In this document: in pieces, positions 25,225-34,224 of the stretch | Layout of the letters: each line of letters begins with the position of its first letter | Numbering within the stretch: the first letter of the stretch is position 1 | From: Methanospirillum purgamenti | Lineage (GTDB): Archaea; Halobacteriota; Methanomicrobia; Methanomicrobiales; Methanospirillaceae | Length of the DNA: 64,000 bases | Assembly: GCF_018502485.1 (NCBI RefSeq) | Contig: NZ_CP075546.1 | Direction: 5' to 3' (one strand) | The notes under the pieces: generated by a model | What the model was told of the DNA's origin: nothing | Seen by the model: the letters and a program-made list of their open reading frames with translations, nothing else | Databases searched by the model: none | Program-made: the position numbers and the translations under genes

Positions 25225-27066
25225 ATGAGAAGGCACGTAACGATTCTGATATTGTCACTTATTTTTGTTGCAATCAATATCTCTTCGGTATGGAGTGATT
25301 CTCCAGAGTCCCAGTATGTCAATCTGGTTTTTTCGAATATGACGGATGAAGAGCGGGTCGGACAGATCTTCATGCCTGCAATCTCCTCATTATCAGGAAA
25401 TGGGACACAGGAGATGACACCAGAACTTCAATCAATGCTAAAGAGAATTCATCCAGGCGGTATTATTCTGTTTGCACGGGATCTCTCATCAGTAGAACAA
25501 ATAGTGACGCTCACCAATGCCCTGCAAATTGAAGGGCCAGTGCTTGAACATGGTGGCAAAATCCCACTTTTTATATCAATAGACCAGGAAGGAGGATTAA
25601 TTAACAGAATTCCCTTTGGTCCCAGGATGCCGGGAAACATGGCTCTTGGTGCTAGCAGGTCCGCAGAAACCACCTGGTATGTAGCAAAGACAATAGGAGA
25701 TGAACTTTCTTCCCTTGGGATTCATATGAATTTTGCACCGGTCCTCGATGTGGAAACAAACCAGAATAACCCGGTGATTGGAATCCGGTCATTTGGAGCC
25801 GACCCGAATCTGGTTGCAGAGCTTGGAGATGCCTATATTGCCGGAATACGTGATGCAGGAATTATATGCAGCGGGAAACATTTCCCCGGCCATGGAGATG
25901 TGGACATCGACAGCCATCTCGGACTTCCACTTGAAAACCATACCAAAGCTAGGATGAATGAGGTAGAACTGGTGCCCTTCAGATCAGCTATCGCATCAGG
26001 AGTAGATGCCATAATGACTGCTCATATCATCTTCCCTGCATATGATAATTCTACAAACCTCCTTGATGACGGAACAGAAGTTGCAACGCCGGCAACACTT
26101 TCAAAACCTATCCTGACCGGGCTGCTTCGTGAGGAACTCTCCTTTGATGGCCTCATTATCACGGATGCCATGATGATGAAAGCAATTATTGATAATTTTA
26201 AGACCGGAGATGCAGCGGTGAGAGCTGTCAAGGCTGGAGCAGATATCATCCTCTATCCTGACCCGGTAGATGAAGCATATGAAGCCGTTCTAACAGCATA
26301 CCAATCTGATCCGGAGGTGAAGACCAGGGTCGATGAATCAGTGAAACGAATCCTTGCCATGAAAGAAAAGTATGGGATAATCAATCCTCTCGTATCGGAA
26401 AATAATTTGAACTTTGATATAGCATCTCGGATTGCTTATGCACAGGAAGTCTGTCTTGGAGAAAAAACCTATACAATTGAACGGGAAGCATCAGAGAAAA
26501 CAGTCACCCTTCTATCAGATCGGAATATGCTTGTTCCTTTTTCATGCTCTGAAATGAAAAGCATTACGATATTCACCCCGACATTGCTCTTTACCAATGA
26601 AACATCTCTGGCGGTTGAGGAGATATGCAATGGGCAAAGTTACTCTCCGGAAATATTAACTTATACCTATCAAAATGAAACGGAGTTATCCGAGGAGCAG
26701 CAACAGGCGGTGATGAATACTTCTCTGGTAATCCTTGGAACAAGTTCATCCAATGCAACACAGCGGACTGATGAATACTACATCCCGCAGTTTTCACGGT
26801 GTCTTTTGGATTTTGCCAATGAGTATGAGATCCCGGTCGCAGGTTTAGCGTTAAACCAACCGTATGATATCATGTTCATGCAGGATGTTCAGATATATGT
26901 TGCGACATATGCCGGAAGGGCCGGAGGACAGAATATCCACTCTGCAATTCGTGCACTTTTTGGGGAAATTCCGATTACAGGAACCCTTCCGGTGAATATT
27001 GAGGACGAGAACGGGACTATTATTTTTCCCATGAATTCCGGGATCATCCGGGATTTCAATATCTGA
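25225..27066 (+). CDS. Secreted family 3 glycoside hydrolase (beta-N-acetylhexosaminidase-like)
   Basis: A 613-residue exported enzyme. A signal peptide (RRHVTILILSLIFVAINIS) is followed by a GH3 catalytic barrel with QEGGLINRIPFGP, the NagZ-type signature GKHFPGHGDVDIDSH (about residues 215-230) and the nucleophile aspartate in LIITDAMMMKAI. A GH3 C-terminal domain follows (about 420-613). It probably cleaves beta-linked N-acetylhexosamines outside the cell. Peptidoglycan recycling, the bacterial NagZ role, does not apply to a methanogen, so a polysaccharide or glycoprotein target is more likely. The frame is open to 25192; the ATG at 25225 gives a better signal peptide. Confidence 0.87.
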   Translation: MRRHVTILILSLIFVAINISSVWSDSPESQYVNLVFSNMTDEERVGQIFMPAISSLSGNGTQEMTPELQSMLKRIHPGGIILFARDLSSVEQIVTLTNALQIEGPVLEHGGKIPLFISIDQEGGLINRIPFGPRMPGNMALGASRSAETTWYVAKTIGDELSSLGIHMNFAPVLDVETNQNNPVIGIRSFGADPNLVAELGDAYIAGIRDAGIICSGKHFPGHGDVDIDSHLGLPLENHTKARMNEVELVPFRSAIASGVDAIMTAHIIFPAYDNSTNLLDDGTEVATPATLSKPILTGLLREELSFDGLIITDAMMMKAIIDNFKTGDAAVRAVKAGADIILYPDPVDEAYEAVLTAYQSDPEVKTRVDESVKRILAMKEKYGIINPLVSENNLNFDIASRIAYAQEVCLGEKTYTIEREASEKTVTLLSDRNMLVPFSCSEMKSITIFTPTLLFTNETSLAVEEICNGQSYSPEILTYTYQNETELSEEQQQAVMNTSLVILGTSSSNATQRTDEYYIPQFSRCLLDFANEYEIPVAGLALNQPYDIMFMQDVQIYVATYAGRAGGQNIHSAIRALFGEIPITGTLPVNIEDENGTIIFPMNSGIIRDFNI

Positions 27067-27145
27067 TTCGATTATAAACACTCCTGTTTTACGCTCAAAT
27101 TTTTCTTCAAAATGGCGTAAATCTTCCATAATTTCAAATAAATCA

Positions 27146-27155
27146 CTTTATATAG
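27146..27155 (+). promoter_or_regulatory. TATA box of the cysteine-rich secreted protein gene
   Basis: CTTTATATAG stands about 50 bases before the ATG at 27204, which predicts a transcription start near 27176 and a leader of about 28 bases carrying GGGAG at 27190-27194. Confidence 0.45.
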
Positions 27156-27203
27156 TTCCATACAAAGTGTGTATTGTCCTGTTTTTACAGGGAGTGCGAA
27201 AAA

Positions 27204-28052
27204 ATGATTCGAAAATTTGTTATTCTTATATGCGGGATTGTCCTGCTGACCTGTTTTTTCTCATGTGCAATGGCTGAATTAACCGGAGAACGGATAACAC
27301 AGGCCCTCTCAGATAAAGAGATTACTGTCCCGGTTGTATGTGATCAGCCCTATGCATTATGTGATACAGCATATTGTGTCCCGGCACAGGATGATCCATC
27401 AAAAGTCCTCTGTTCCTGTTACATGGTTGACGGACCGTCTTTAGGTGGCAATAATTGTTCAGTTTTAGCTCCAATTGGGATGTATGTTAATGAATATGGG
27501 GACTGGATGATTAAAGCGGGTTATCCAGTCGGTCAGATAACATCTACGTACTCATTTTACCACGCAGCCCCGATCGAAGGTAATGAAATTGATCCAAATA
27601 ACACCTCACCTGATTATTCAGGAGATATTTATCTGAAACAATGTATGAATGGAGACTGGGCTGACTGTTGGAATAAACCATGTTCTGTTCTTCCCCAGGA
27701 CATCCATGCAGACATAAATACTGACAGATTAGCGTCAGAATATGCGGTATGTAACTGTGGTCTCGTGGTGAACTCATCCGAATGGTTCATCGGAGTATAT
27801 GGAACTGAGCAATGTGAGGATGAGACACTGTGTAATGATTACATAATCTCTGGGGCGAATGTAAAGAGTATGGATCCGGGTATTGTGATATTGAAGAGAT
27901 ATTTACAGGAAAACCCTGATCCCAATCAACAGTACACGATGGGATACTGTGAAGGGTGTGTCGGGTGTGATGATGAATCATCTGATGAACCAGTTGAGGA
28001 GACACCTGATGAAGGGGTAAATGAAACTTCAGATGAATCAGTACCCATTTAA
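27204..28052 (+). CDS. Secreted cysteine-rich protein with internal repeat
   Basis: A 282-residue protein of unknown family. It has a signal peptide (MIRKFVILICGIVLLTCFFSCAMA), so the mature part lies outside the membrane. It carries many cysteines, and the pattern C-x(4-5)-C ... QD ... CxC occurs twice: ALCDTAYC with LCSC in the first half, and ADCWNKPC with VCNC in the second. This suggests a duplicated disulfide-bonded module. Further CxxC pairs (CEGCVGC) lie near the end. The tail (DDESSDEPVEETPDEG) is acidic and low-complexity and may be a flexible linker. The start has a GGGAG motif upstream. Confidence 0.7.
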   Translation: MIRKFVILICGIVLLTCFFSCAMAELTGERITQALSDKEITVPVVCDQPYALCDTAYCVPAQDDPSKVLCSCYMVDGPSLGGNNCSVLAPIGMYVNEYGDWMIKAGYPVGQITSTYSFYHAAPIEGNEIDPNNTSPDYSGDIYLKQCMNGDWADCWNKPCSVLPQDIHADINTDRLASEYAVCNCGLVVNSSEWFIGVYGTEQCEDETLCNDYIISGANVKSMDPGIVILKRYLQENPDPNQQYTMGYCEGCVGCDDESSDEPVEETPDEGVNETSDESVPI

Positions 28053-28120
28053 TCCCTTTTTTACCCTTCAATTTAAAAAAATCTATATTTTTGCCTGAAA
28101 CATATAAGATCAGGCGGATT

Positions 28121-28405
28121 TCAATCTTCATTTGAAAGGCCTAATCCCTCTTCCTCCAGCCATTCCAGAGCTCTGTTTCGTGACCGGTGATCTTTCCATG
28201 TGTGCCACAGATCTTGTAGGTCAGGATAAGTCTGGATAAAATCTTTAAATCTCCGAAAAGGTTTAGGGCCCCTGATGGCCTGATAGGCGAGTTCATGGAC
28301 TTCCGGGTCATTTATTGTCTGGATACCCATCCCGTGACCCTTTACGGATTGGAAACCGGACATATCTTCCGGTTTCATCGTTATCAATCTTATCAAATAT
28401 TTCAT
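28121..28405 (-). CDS. UPF0158-like small protein
   Basis: A 94-residue protein whose second half (FRRFKDFIQTYPDLQDLWHT, then RNRALEWLEEEGLG) matches the conserved end of the UPF0158 family, small proteins of unknown function. The N-terminal half is shorter than in typical members. It is the second gene of a tight pair, starting only 3 bp after the stop of the gene at 28409, so the two are almost certainly co-transcribed. Confidence 0.55.
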   Translation of the reverse strand: MKYLIRLITMKPEDMSGFQSVKGHGMGIQTINDPEVHELAYQAIRGPKPFRRFKDFIQTYPDLQDLWHTWKDHRSRNRALEWLEEEGLGLSNED

Positions 28406-28408
28406 GGA

Positions 28409-28942
28409 TTAAATCTTTAGACATTCATTTCGCCATGCTTCCAGGTCTGCAATTATTTCTGGTTTTTTATTTTTCAATTTCCATCTCTCGATAACATCAT
28501 ATGTCAGACCATCATCATTGTCGACAGCCCAGTCAGCAAATTCTCCGGCTTCTTCTGACATGTAAACACAGATTCCCCGGATTATCCCCCTGCAGTATGC
28601 ATGAGCATCATCAACCATTTTTCGATCTAAATATCGTTCCATCTCGTCTAAAAATGGTTCGATTTTTTCTTCCATCATTTCGTATGAATGTTCGCAGGGT
28701 TCTACATACCCATACCGTGTTCTCCCTGATTGTTCCCAGAGGTCATGGACATCCAGTTCTGATAACGCATCACAAACATCCTTACAAATTTCTTCCTCAT
28801 CTACATCGGACAATAGAGTTTTTGCAATTGAAGCAGCTTTAGAAATCAGTTCCGGGTTTTCATTAAGTAAATGTGTAAGAACTCTCGAAGCCTGGTCATC
28901 AGTTATGGTAGAGAGAAATGAGAGATCATGCTTTTTTGTCAT
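28409..28942 (-). CDS. Hypothetical acidic helical protein
   Basis: A 177-residue protein that I do not recognise. It is acidic and predicted all-helical, with a cluster DVDEEEICKDVCDALSELD near residues 50-68 and a cysteine/histidine-containing stretch EPCEHSYEMMEEKIEP near 81-96. No signal peptide or membrane segment is present. It pairs with the UPF0158-like gene that follows after 3 bp, suggesting a two-protein unit. Confidence 0.55.
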   Translation of the reverse strand: MTKKHDLSFLSTITDDQASRVLTHLLNENPELISKAASIAKTLLSDVDEEEICKDVCDALSELDVHDLWEQSGRTRYGYVEPCEHSYEMMEEKIEPFLDEMERYLDRKMVDDAHAYCRGIIRGICVYMSEEAGEFADWAVDNDDGLTYDVIERWKLKNKKPEIIADLEAWRNECLKI

Positions 28943-29059
28943 AAAAAAATATACGTTTTTCTGGATATTGAATAGCCCGTATAATTCCGAAATAATATGA
29001 ATGACCGTATCAGAACCTATTCCCTCAAACCAAGTAAAAAATAAAAATATGAAAGGTTT

Positions 29060-29908
29060 TTATTTAATAAACGTCCCATTCCGGTATTCTGCAAATGCCT
29101 GATCCACTTCTTCCTGGGTGTTCATGACTATCGGCCCACCCCAGGCAATCGGCTCTCTGATAGGTCTTCCGGAGATCCATAAAAACCGGCAGCCATCTTC
29201 CCCGGTTGTAAGATCAAGGACCGCTCCCGGAGCCAGGTGTGCCAAACTACGATTTTTCAAAAAAACAGGATCTCCCATCCCAACCGTGCATCGTCCTTCA
29301 AAAACATACATGATCCCGGTAAAACCAGGCCGGACCTGGTGATAGAATTTTGAATTTGCAGGAACAGACACGTCGAGATATTCTGGATCAACAATGATCT
29401 CACGAACCGGCCCTGTTAATCGCCCATATGTTCCTGCTATCACCCGGACTTTCGAACCATTCTCAAGAGTATCTACTGGAATCATATCAGAAGAAATCTC
29501 CTGGTACCGGGGAACATGATATTTTTCTGACCGGGGAAGGTTAACCCAGAGTTGAAATCCGCCCATCTTTCCATTAACCGGTTTTGGCATCTCCTGGTGA
29601 ATAATTCCTGAACCTGCTGTCATCCATTGAACTGCTCCGGTTCCCACAATTCCGGCATTTCCCATGCTATCACCGTGCTCAATCAGTCCATCAAGCATGT
29701 ACGTAACCGTTTCAATGCCCCGGTGTGGATGCCAGGGAAACCCTTTCACATAATCAGCCGGAGAATCTCCCCTGAAATCATCAAGCATCAGAAATGGATC
29801 AAACCGGGGGATCTCATGGTATCCGAAGGCACGATGTAGCCTGACTCTGGCTCCTTCGATTGTTTCACGAGCAATAAGAATTTCCCATACCGGCTGATTT
29901 AACCCCAT
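29060..29908 (-). CDS. Pirin-family cupin protein
   Basis: A 282-residue bicupin of the pirin family. The metal site of the N-terminal cupin is complete: the histidines of HPHRGIETV, the histidine of GLIEHGDSM region (MTAGSGIIHQEMP) and the glutamate that follows it. Relatives include quercetin dioxygenase-like enzymes and redox-sensing co-regulators; the natural substrate in archaea is unknown. The C-terminal cupin (about 175-282) lacks an obvious metal site, as usual. It is a single gene with short A/T-rich gaps on both sides. Confidence 0.88.
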   Translation of the reverse strand: MGLNQPVWEILIARETIEGARVRLHRAFGYHEIPRFDPFLMLDDFRGDSPADYVKGFPWHPHRGIETVTYMLDGLIEHGDSMGNAGIVGTGAVQWMTAGSGIIHQEMPKPVNGKMGGFQLWVNLPRSEKYHVPRYQEISSDMIPVDTLENGSKVRVIAGTYGRLTGPVREIIVDPEYLDVSVPANSKFYHQVRPGFTGIMYVFEGRCTVGMGDPVFLKNRSLAHLAPGAVLDLTTGEDGCRFLWISGRPIREPIAWGGPIVMNTQEEVDQAFAEYRNGTFIK

Positions 29909-29980
29909 AAAACATAATCAACGTGAGACATATAATAAATATGGTCTAAAAAAACCTGACGTACGTATGTCCACTAAAAA

Positions 29981-30685
29981 TTACCGTTTTCGCCCATAGG
30001 GACACACATACAGACACAGTCCACAAACTGGTTCTTCATTCCTCTTTTTCATCTCAAGAAAATACCCGTCGCATCGTTCAACAGCAAATCTGGCTTCCCG
30101 TGGTTCTTCTTCTCGAAAAGATGCTCCAGTATATGCTTTCACCGGACAGATATCAACACAAGCCTGGCAGGATCCACATCGGTCCTCCATGGGTGCAGAC
30201 ACTGCCTGTAGGGGGGCATCGGTCAGAACGCTCCCCCATCGGACCCGTGGTCCGTGATCTGGGGTGATAAGCATGCAGCTCTTGCCAATCCATCCAAATC
30301 CAGCCTGTCGGGCAGCCAGTTTATGAGAGAATACTGAGCAGATTTGTTCATCATCCACCCGAACAGAAGCCGGAACAGGAAGAGCGGAGAATCCGGTCTT
30401 TTGAATAAGATTAGCCACACCGGATGAGATAATATCGAGCTGAGTATTGATTACCTGGTACGCATGATGATGATAGAGAATCTTTGCAGCCCGACTCCCT
30501 TGTCCGAGAAGATCTACAATTGAATGCTGCAGTTTAATCCCAAACACCACGGCGTAAGGAAACCGGGTCATTTCACCTCCCTGTCTTATGACCTCATCCT
30601 GCACAGATGTGAGATCTGCAATCCCGAAATATGATGTCCCCTGCATCGTGCAGAAAGAGGAGAGTGAATCATACAGATCAGTCAT
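29981..30685 (-). CDS. QueG-like double-cluster iron-sulfur protein
   Basis: A 234-residue protein related to the epoxyqueuosine reductase family. Its C-terminal ferredoxin part has CGSCQACVDICPVKAYTG (about 166-183) and a second set ending CGLCLYVCPYGRKR, enough for two [4Fe-4S] clusters. An upstream GFGWIGKSCMLI segment is also typical of QueG relatives. It is shorter than true QueG and lacks its cobalamin-binding length and C-terminal HEAT repeats, so tRNA modification is unlikely. A general reductase is the safer call. Its ATG overlaps the end of the upstream AAA/nuclease-like gene by four bases. Confidence 0.75.
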   Translation of the reverse strand: MTDLYDSLSSFCTMQGTSYFGIADLTSVQDEVIRQGGEMTRFPYAVVFGIKLQHSIVDLLGQGSRAAKILYHHHAYQVINTQLDIISSGVANLIQKTGFSALPVPASVRVDDEQICSVFSHKLAARQAGFGWIGKSCMLITPDHGPRVRWGSVLTDAPLQAVSAPMEDRCGSCQACVDICPVKAYTGASFREEEPREARFAVERCDGYFLEMKKRNEEPVCGLCLYVCPYGRKR

Positions 30686-32403
30686 AATACCTCAATAACC
30701 TTAAAACCCTGATTTCCAATGCAATATATGACGAACATCTGTATATGTGCCTGCGGGTATTCATACCTGAGCCCCTCTTTATATCCCAAAATCTGCTTCG
30801 TATCTTCGTCTCTGACAGTAAAAACCTCTATCGACGTATTCATCCTGGACCATTCAGTGTTTGAAAAATATTTAAACTCAATAACCCACCGGATGCCGGC
30901 AAATTTTTCATGATATTTCCCGACAAATTCAAGATCACTACGACCTTTCGGGTATGATCGTTCAAGATTCCAGGTAAACCAGGTAGAAAGATACCTGCTG
31001 CAGAGTTCATAAAATGTCGTCCGGTAAAAATTCTCATTCACTCTGTTAAACACTGCTTCCGGAAGCTGCCCAACATAGAGTTGCCAGTAATCAGCAAAGA
31101 GCTTCTTTAAATCAGGATTATTAAGAAAACCCTGCATCATTTCAGCATACCGGGTAGAGACATCGATGTTATAGAGTTCATTAAAATATTCTGCAAATAT
31201 CTTTTGCATGTTCACATTTGGAAGTTTAAGGAAAAATTGATCCTTTTTTGTCAGCATACCAAGATAAAAGAATGAAATGGGATAGTAATGTTTGTCAAAA
31301 AACTGGGATCTGTTAAATTTCGAGACCAGATATTCTTCATCATACGGGATGGATTCAGTCTGTAAAAGTTCACTGACAATATCCCGGGTGTTCTCCGTGC
31401 TGCTGGTTATCCGTTTCACCCAAGAGAGATCAGTCCTCAGGTTTAAATCGGTCAGTTGTTTAGGAATTTTTTTCTTATCGCAGAAATCCTGCAAGAAATA
31501 CATCAGCATGGTAGAATTATATATTGCATCACCATCAGGATCCACGAAATGGTATCCGTTATACTGCGTTTTTATTATCTCTTGAATTACCGGGCGAATG
31601 ATTGGATCAATCTGATATTCATCAAATATCATATCCAGAAGGGCATTTACTTCTCCCTGTGTAAACCCAAGCATAGATTCAAAAGATGAATCAAGGGTAA
31701 GAAATGATGCAATATTATAACTTGACGTCAGATCATCAATTGTAATGGGGAGGACTCCGGTGATGAAAATATTTGCAATAATTCCCATTTGTCTTCCCTC
31801 TTTGAGTGTCTTAAAAAATGTTCTGAGAAAACTATCACCGGAGGTTACTTCCTGATACAGGTGATCCTGGTGACTGGTAATATACTGATTGACAAAATTA
31901 TCATATTCATCAATAATGACATATACCTGTGGAGCATCAGATTTTTGCAGATATCCAAGCCATAATGAAAAAGCAGTTGAGGCATCAGTATCCGGAGAAA
32001 AATCAGGGAAATCATACATCAGGTTAGGATAGGCATATTTCAATTGAGATATCCGCCCTACACAAATTTGGTTAAAGGCCGATTCAGTTTTTTTTATATC
32101 TTCAGAAACTGAAATCACGGAAAAATCAAATTTTAAGACAATATATTGATTATGAGTATCAGTAGGGTTATTTCCTATCCAGGTATTCCCAAAAAGTTCA
32201 TGAAACCGTGATGCTTCTTTCAGGTCATAGTAATACTGAAGCATTGAACAGAAGAGAGATTTCCCAAAACGCCTTGGGCGAAGAAAAACCGGGTTTTGAT
32301 ATTTTTCTAATTTTTCTATATATTGGGATTTATCAACGAAATAACTGTTTTTTTCGATAAGCTCAGCGAAATTCATAATCCCATACGGGACTCGGCGGTT
32401 CAT
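30682..32403 (-). CDS. AAA-ATPase-like / PD-(D/E)XK superfamily protein (DUF1703 type)
   Basis: A 573-residue two-domain protein. The N-terminal AAA-like domain begins RRVPYGIMNFAELIE, carries the altered P-loop RPRRFGKSLF (about 42-51) and a Walker B at VYVIIDEYDNFVNQ (about 177-190). The C-terminal part has a PD-(D/E)XK nuclease-like core: GRSDLEFVG then WVIEFKYF (about 490-520), where D and ExK are the active-site residues. Such proteins are numerous and variable in gut bacteria and methanogens; roles in DNA transactions or defence are suspected but not shown. It is translationally coupled to the QueG-like gene by ATGA. Confidence 0.82.
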   Translation of the reverse strand: MNRRVPYGIMNFAELIEKNSYFVDKSQYIEKLEKYQNPVFLRPRRFGKSLFCSMLQYYYDLKEASRFHELFGNTWIGNNPTDTHNQYIVLKFDFSVISVSEDIKKTESAFNQICVGRISQLKYAYPNLMYDFPDFSPDTDASTAFSLWLGYLQKSDAPQVYVIIDEYDNFVNQYITSHQDHLYQEVTSGDSFLRTFFKTLKEGRQMGIIANIFITGVLPITIDDLTSSYNIASFLTLDSSFESMLGFTQGEVNALLDMIFDEYQIDPIIRPVIQEIIKTQYNGYHFVDPDGDAIYNSTMLMYFLQDFCDKKKIPKQLTDLNLRTDLSWVKRITSSTENTRDIVSELLQTESIPYDEEYLVSKFNRSQFFDKHYYPISFFYLGMLTKKDQFFLKLPNVNMQKIFAEYFNELYNIDVSTRYAEMMQGFLNNPDLKKLFADYWQLYVGQLPEAVFNRVNENFYRTTFYELCSRYLSTWFTWNLERSYPKGRSDLEFVGKYHEKFAGIRWVIEFKYFSNTEWSRMNTSIEVFTVRDEDTKQILGYKEGLRYEYPQAHIQMFVIYCIGNQGFKVIEVL

Positions 32404-32578
32404 AGTTATTTCACCCTGGTTCTGTGGTTACACGTTATGTAATATGGATATTTATATGTCATGATATCATTGAAATTAAGAATAGTAATCAAAATTAATA
32501 CAATAAATGAAAGAGGTATCTTTTGTAATTTTTTATAAAATGAGTCTCAAATTTTAGTCGATTTATAATTTAAACATA

Positions 32579-33379
32579 TTATAAGTTTTTTTGCCCTATC
32601 ATATCCCTGACCGTTACCTCCGGATAATGATACCTGCCCCTTCCTTTCGTTCCCCTCATGAGATTCAGATCAATAGCCTGAACCGGACAAAAATTCAAAC
32701 AGGCACAACAGAGTTCGCACTGATGATGATAAACAGGCTTTCCGTCTTCAAGCGAAATGTTTTCAGTCGGACAGACAGAGACACAAATCCCACAGGAGGT
32801 ACAGGTATCTGAAACTGAGAATTTTTCATCGGCCTTATGAACTCCTCTGACAAATCCGCCATATAATACAGTCTGCATGAGAGAAGAGATGGGGTACATC
32901 CCAATTTTCTGATTTTTACATTCCCTGATTATTTCTGTGATCCGGTTTATTTCAACATCCGCAGATGACAGAATGGACATAATTTTTTCTCCTGAAGGGG
33001 GAGTAGAAACAGGAGGGAAATTATTGGGCATTCGGATTAAAAATCCGGCATTAAGTCCGGTCGGATTTTTCTCGAGAAGAGTAACATCCATCATCTTCAA
33101 GGCAGAACCACCTGTCCCTCCCAGGGTCACAATACCAAAAACATATGCTGTATTACCTGTGTTTAGCCGCTTGAGAAAATTTCGGACGATGACGGGAACT
33201 CCAGCATCATATACCGGACAGATGATACCAACTCTTCCCTCAGGGCTGATAATTTCTTCTTCAGACTGCATCAGAGGGCAAATAGGAACGAGATCAGTAT
33301 CACTTAGGATGTCTCTAATCTTTCTGGCTACCGATAGAGAATTTCCAGTTCCAGTAAAATAATATATTGTTGTATGCAT
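32579..33379 (-). CDS. EFR1-type flavodoxin-ferredoxin fusion
   Basis: A 266-residue electron-transfer protein. The N-terminus is a flavodoxin-like domain with the phosphate-binding loop TGTGNSLSVARKI (about 9-21). The C-terminus is a 2[4Fe-4S] ferredoxin with CTSCGICVSVC and CELCCACLNFC, each followed by a proline (about 190-235). This arrangement is the EFR1 family, which probably passes low-potential electrons in anaerobes. It is 9 bp downstream of the flavodoxin gene, so both are one operon. Confidence 0.85.
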   Translation of the reverse strand: MHTTIYYFTGTGNSLSVARKIRDILSDTDLVPICPLMQSEEEIISPEGRVGIICPVYDAGVPVIVRNFLKRLNTGNTAYVFGIVTLGGTGGSALKMMDVTLLEKNPTGLNAGFLIRMPNNFPPVSTPPSGEKIMSILSSADVEINRITEIIRECKNQKIGMYPISSLMQTVLYGGFVRGVHKADEKFSVSDTCTSCGICVSVCPTENISLEDGKPVYHHQCELCCACLNFCPVQAIDLNLMRGTKGRGRYHYPEVTVRDMIGQKNL

Positions 33380-33388
33380 GATCCCTCC

Positions 33389-33868
33389 TCACAGAGATGA
33401 GATATCGCGGATGACAGTTTGAATGGTTTCAATCTCTATTGATCCTGCCTGATCAAGCACCACAGTGCCGGATATGGAGATTCCTTTTGCTTTCAGCCGT
33501 TCTACCATCGATATAAGTGCTTGCTCACCACTCTCTGTACTTTTACAAGTCAGTAATACAAAGGCATGTTTACCCTGGCATCCTGTGAGACCTTCAATTC
33601 CTCCATTAATTACAGGTGTTGGTTTTCCTGCCCAAACCGGTGAGGCAATAATAAGGAGGTCATAAGCAGATACATCAATTTTTTCTGGGAGAACAGAATC
33701 ATGTAATCCTCTTAAAGCCCGGTAGCATCCTTTTGGAATTACCATGAGAGATGAATACGGATGTATTGGGGTTACTTCAATAATATCGGCAGATATCTCA
33801 TCATGTATCTTCTGAATTACATTTTTGGTTATCCCGGAATGGGAATGATAAATAATTGCAGTTTTCAT
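33389..33868 (-). CDS. Flavodoxin-family protein
   Basis: A 159-residue flavodoxin fold protein with the FMN phosphate loop as YHSHSGITKNVI (residues 8-19) and IIASPVWAGKPTPVI as the second flavin loop (about 73-87). It may act as the electron partner or reductase for the EFR1 protein encoded 9 bp downstream. The upstream region holds an inverted repeat (33949-33980) that could regulate the pair. Confidence 0.8.
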   Translation of the reverse strand: MKTAIIYHSHSGITKNVIQKIHDEISADIIEVTPIHPYSSLMVIPKGCYRALRGLHDSVLPEKIDVSAYDLLIIASPVWAGKPTPVINGGIEGLTGCQGKHAFVLLTCKSTESGEQALISMVERLKAKGISISGTVVLDQAGSIEIETIQTVIRDISSL

Positions 33869-34224
33869 CTTCTTCCCTCACACGAAAGTAAATTTTGCCA
33901 GTCAGTCAAAACGTTTTTCATCTGATGATTATACTGGAAATAATAAATCATATGTCCGGAAATAATGTATTGAACATATGAGATACTCGATTACCATCAG
34001 ATTATGAAATCACCAGGAATTATCTGTAATAGATAAAGATCCAGATGGTTCAAATTAGATCTTTCAAACCTGAACCATATAATTAATTGCTTATATTCTT
34101 ATAATATTCTTTCTTAAGATCCTGACTTGTGGAGATGGATGGTAAAAATTATAATCCTAAACAATTCAAACCCCGGGCATTACAATTGAAAAATCTGTTA
34201 TAGTATTCCTTATCAAACTTCTCA
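33869..34224. other. Intergenic region with an inverted repeat
   Basis: A 356-bp A/T-rich gap between the divergent flavodoxin operon and rsgA. No open frame with protein character was seen on either strand. It contains the inverted repeat CATATGT (33949-33955) ... ACATATG (33974-33980) with an 18-base spacer, a candidate operator near the flavodoxin promoter. TTATAG at 34198-34203 is placed 22-27 bases before the rsgA ATG, which would make rsgA leaderless. Confidence 0.4.
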
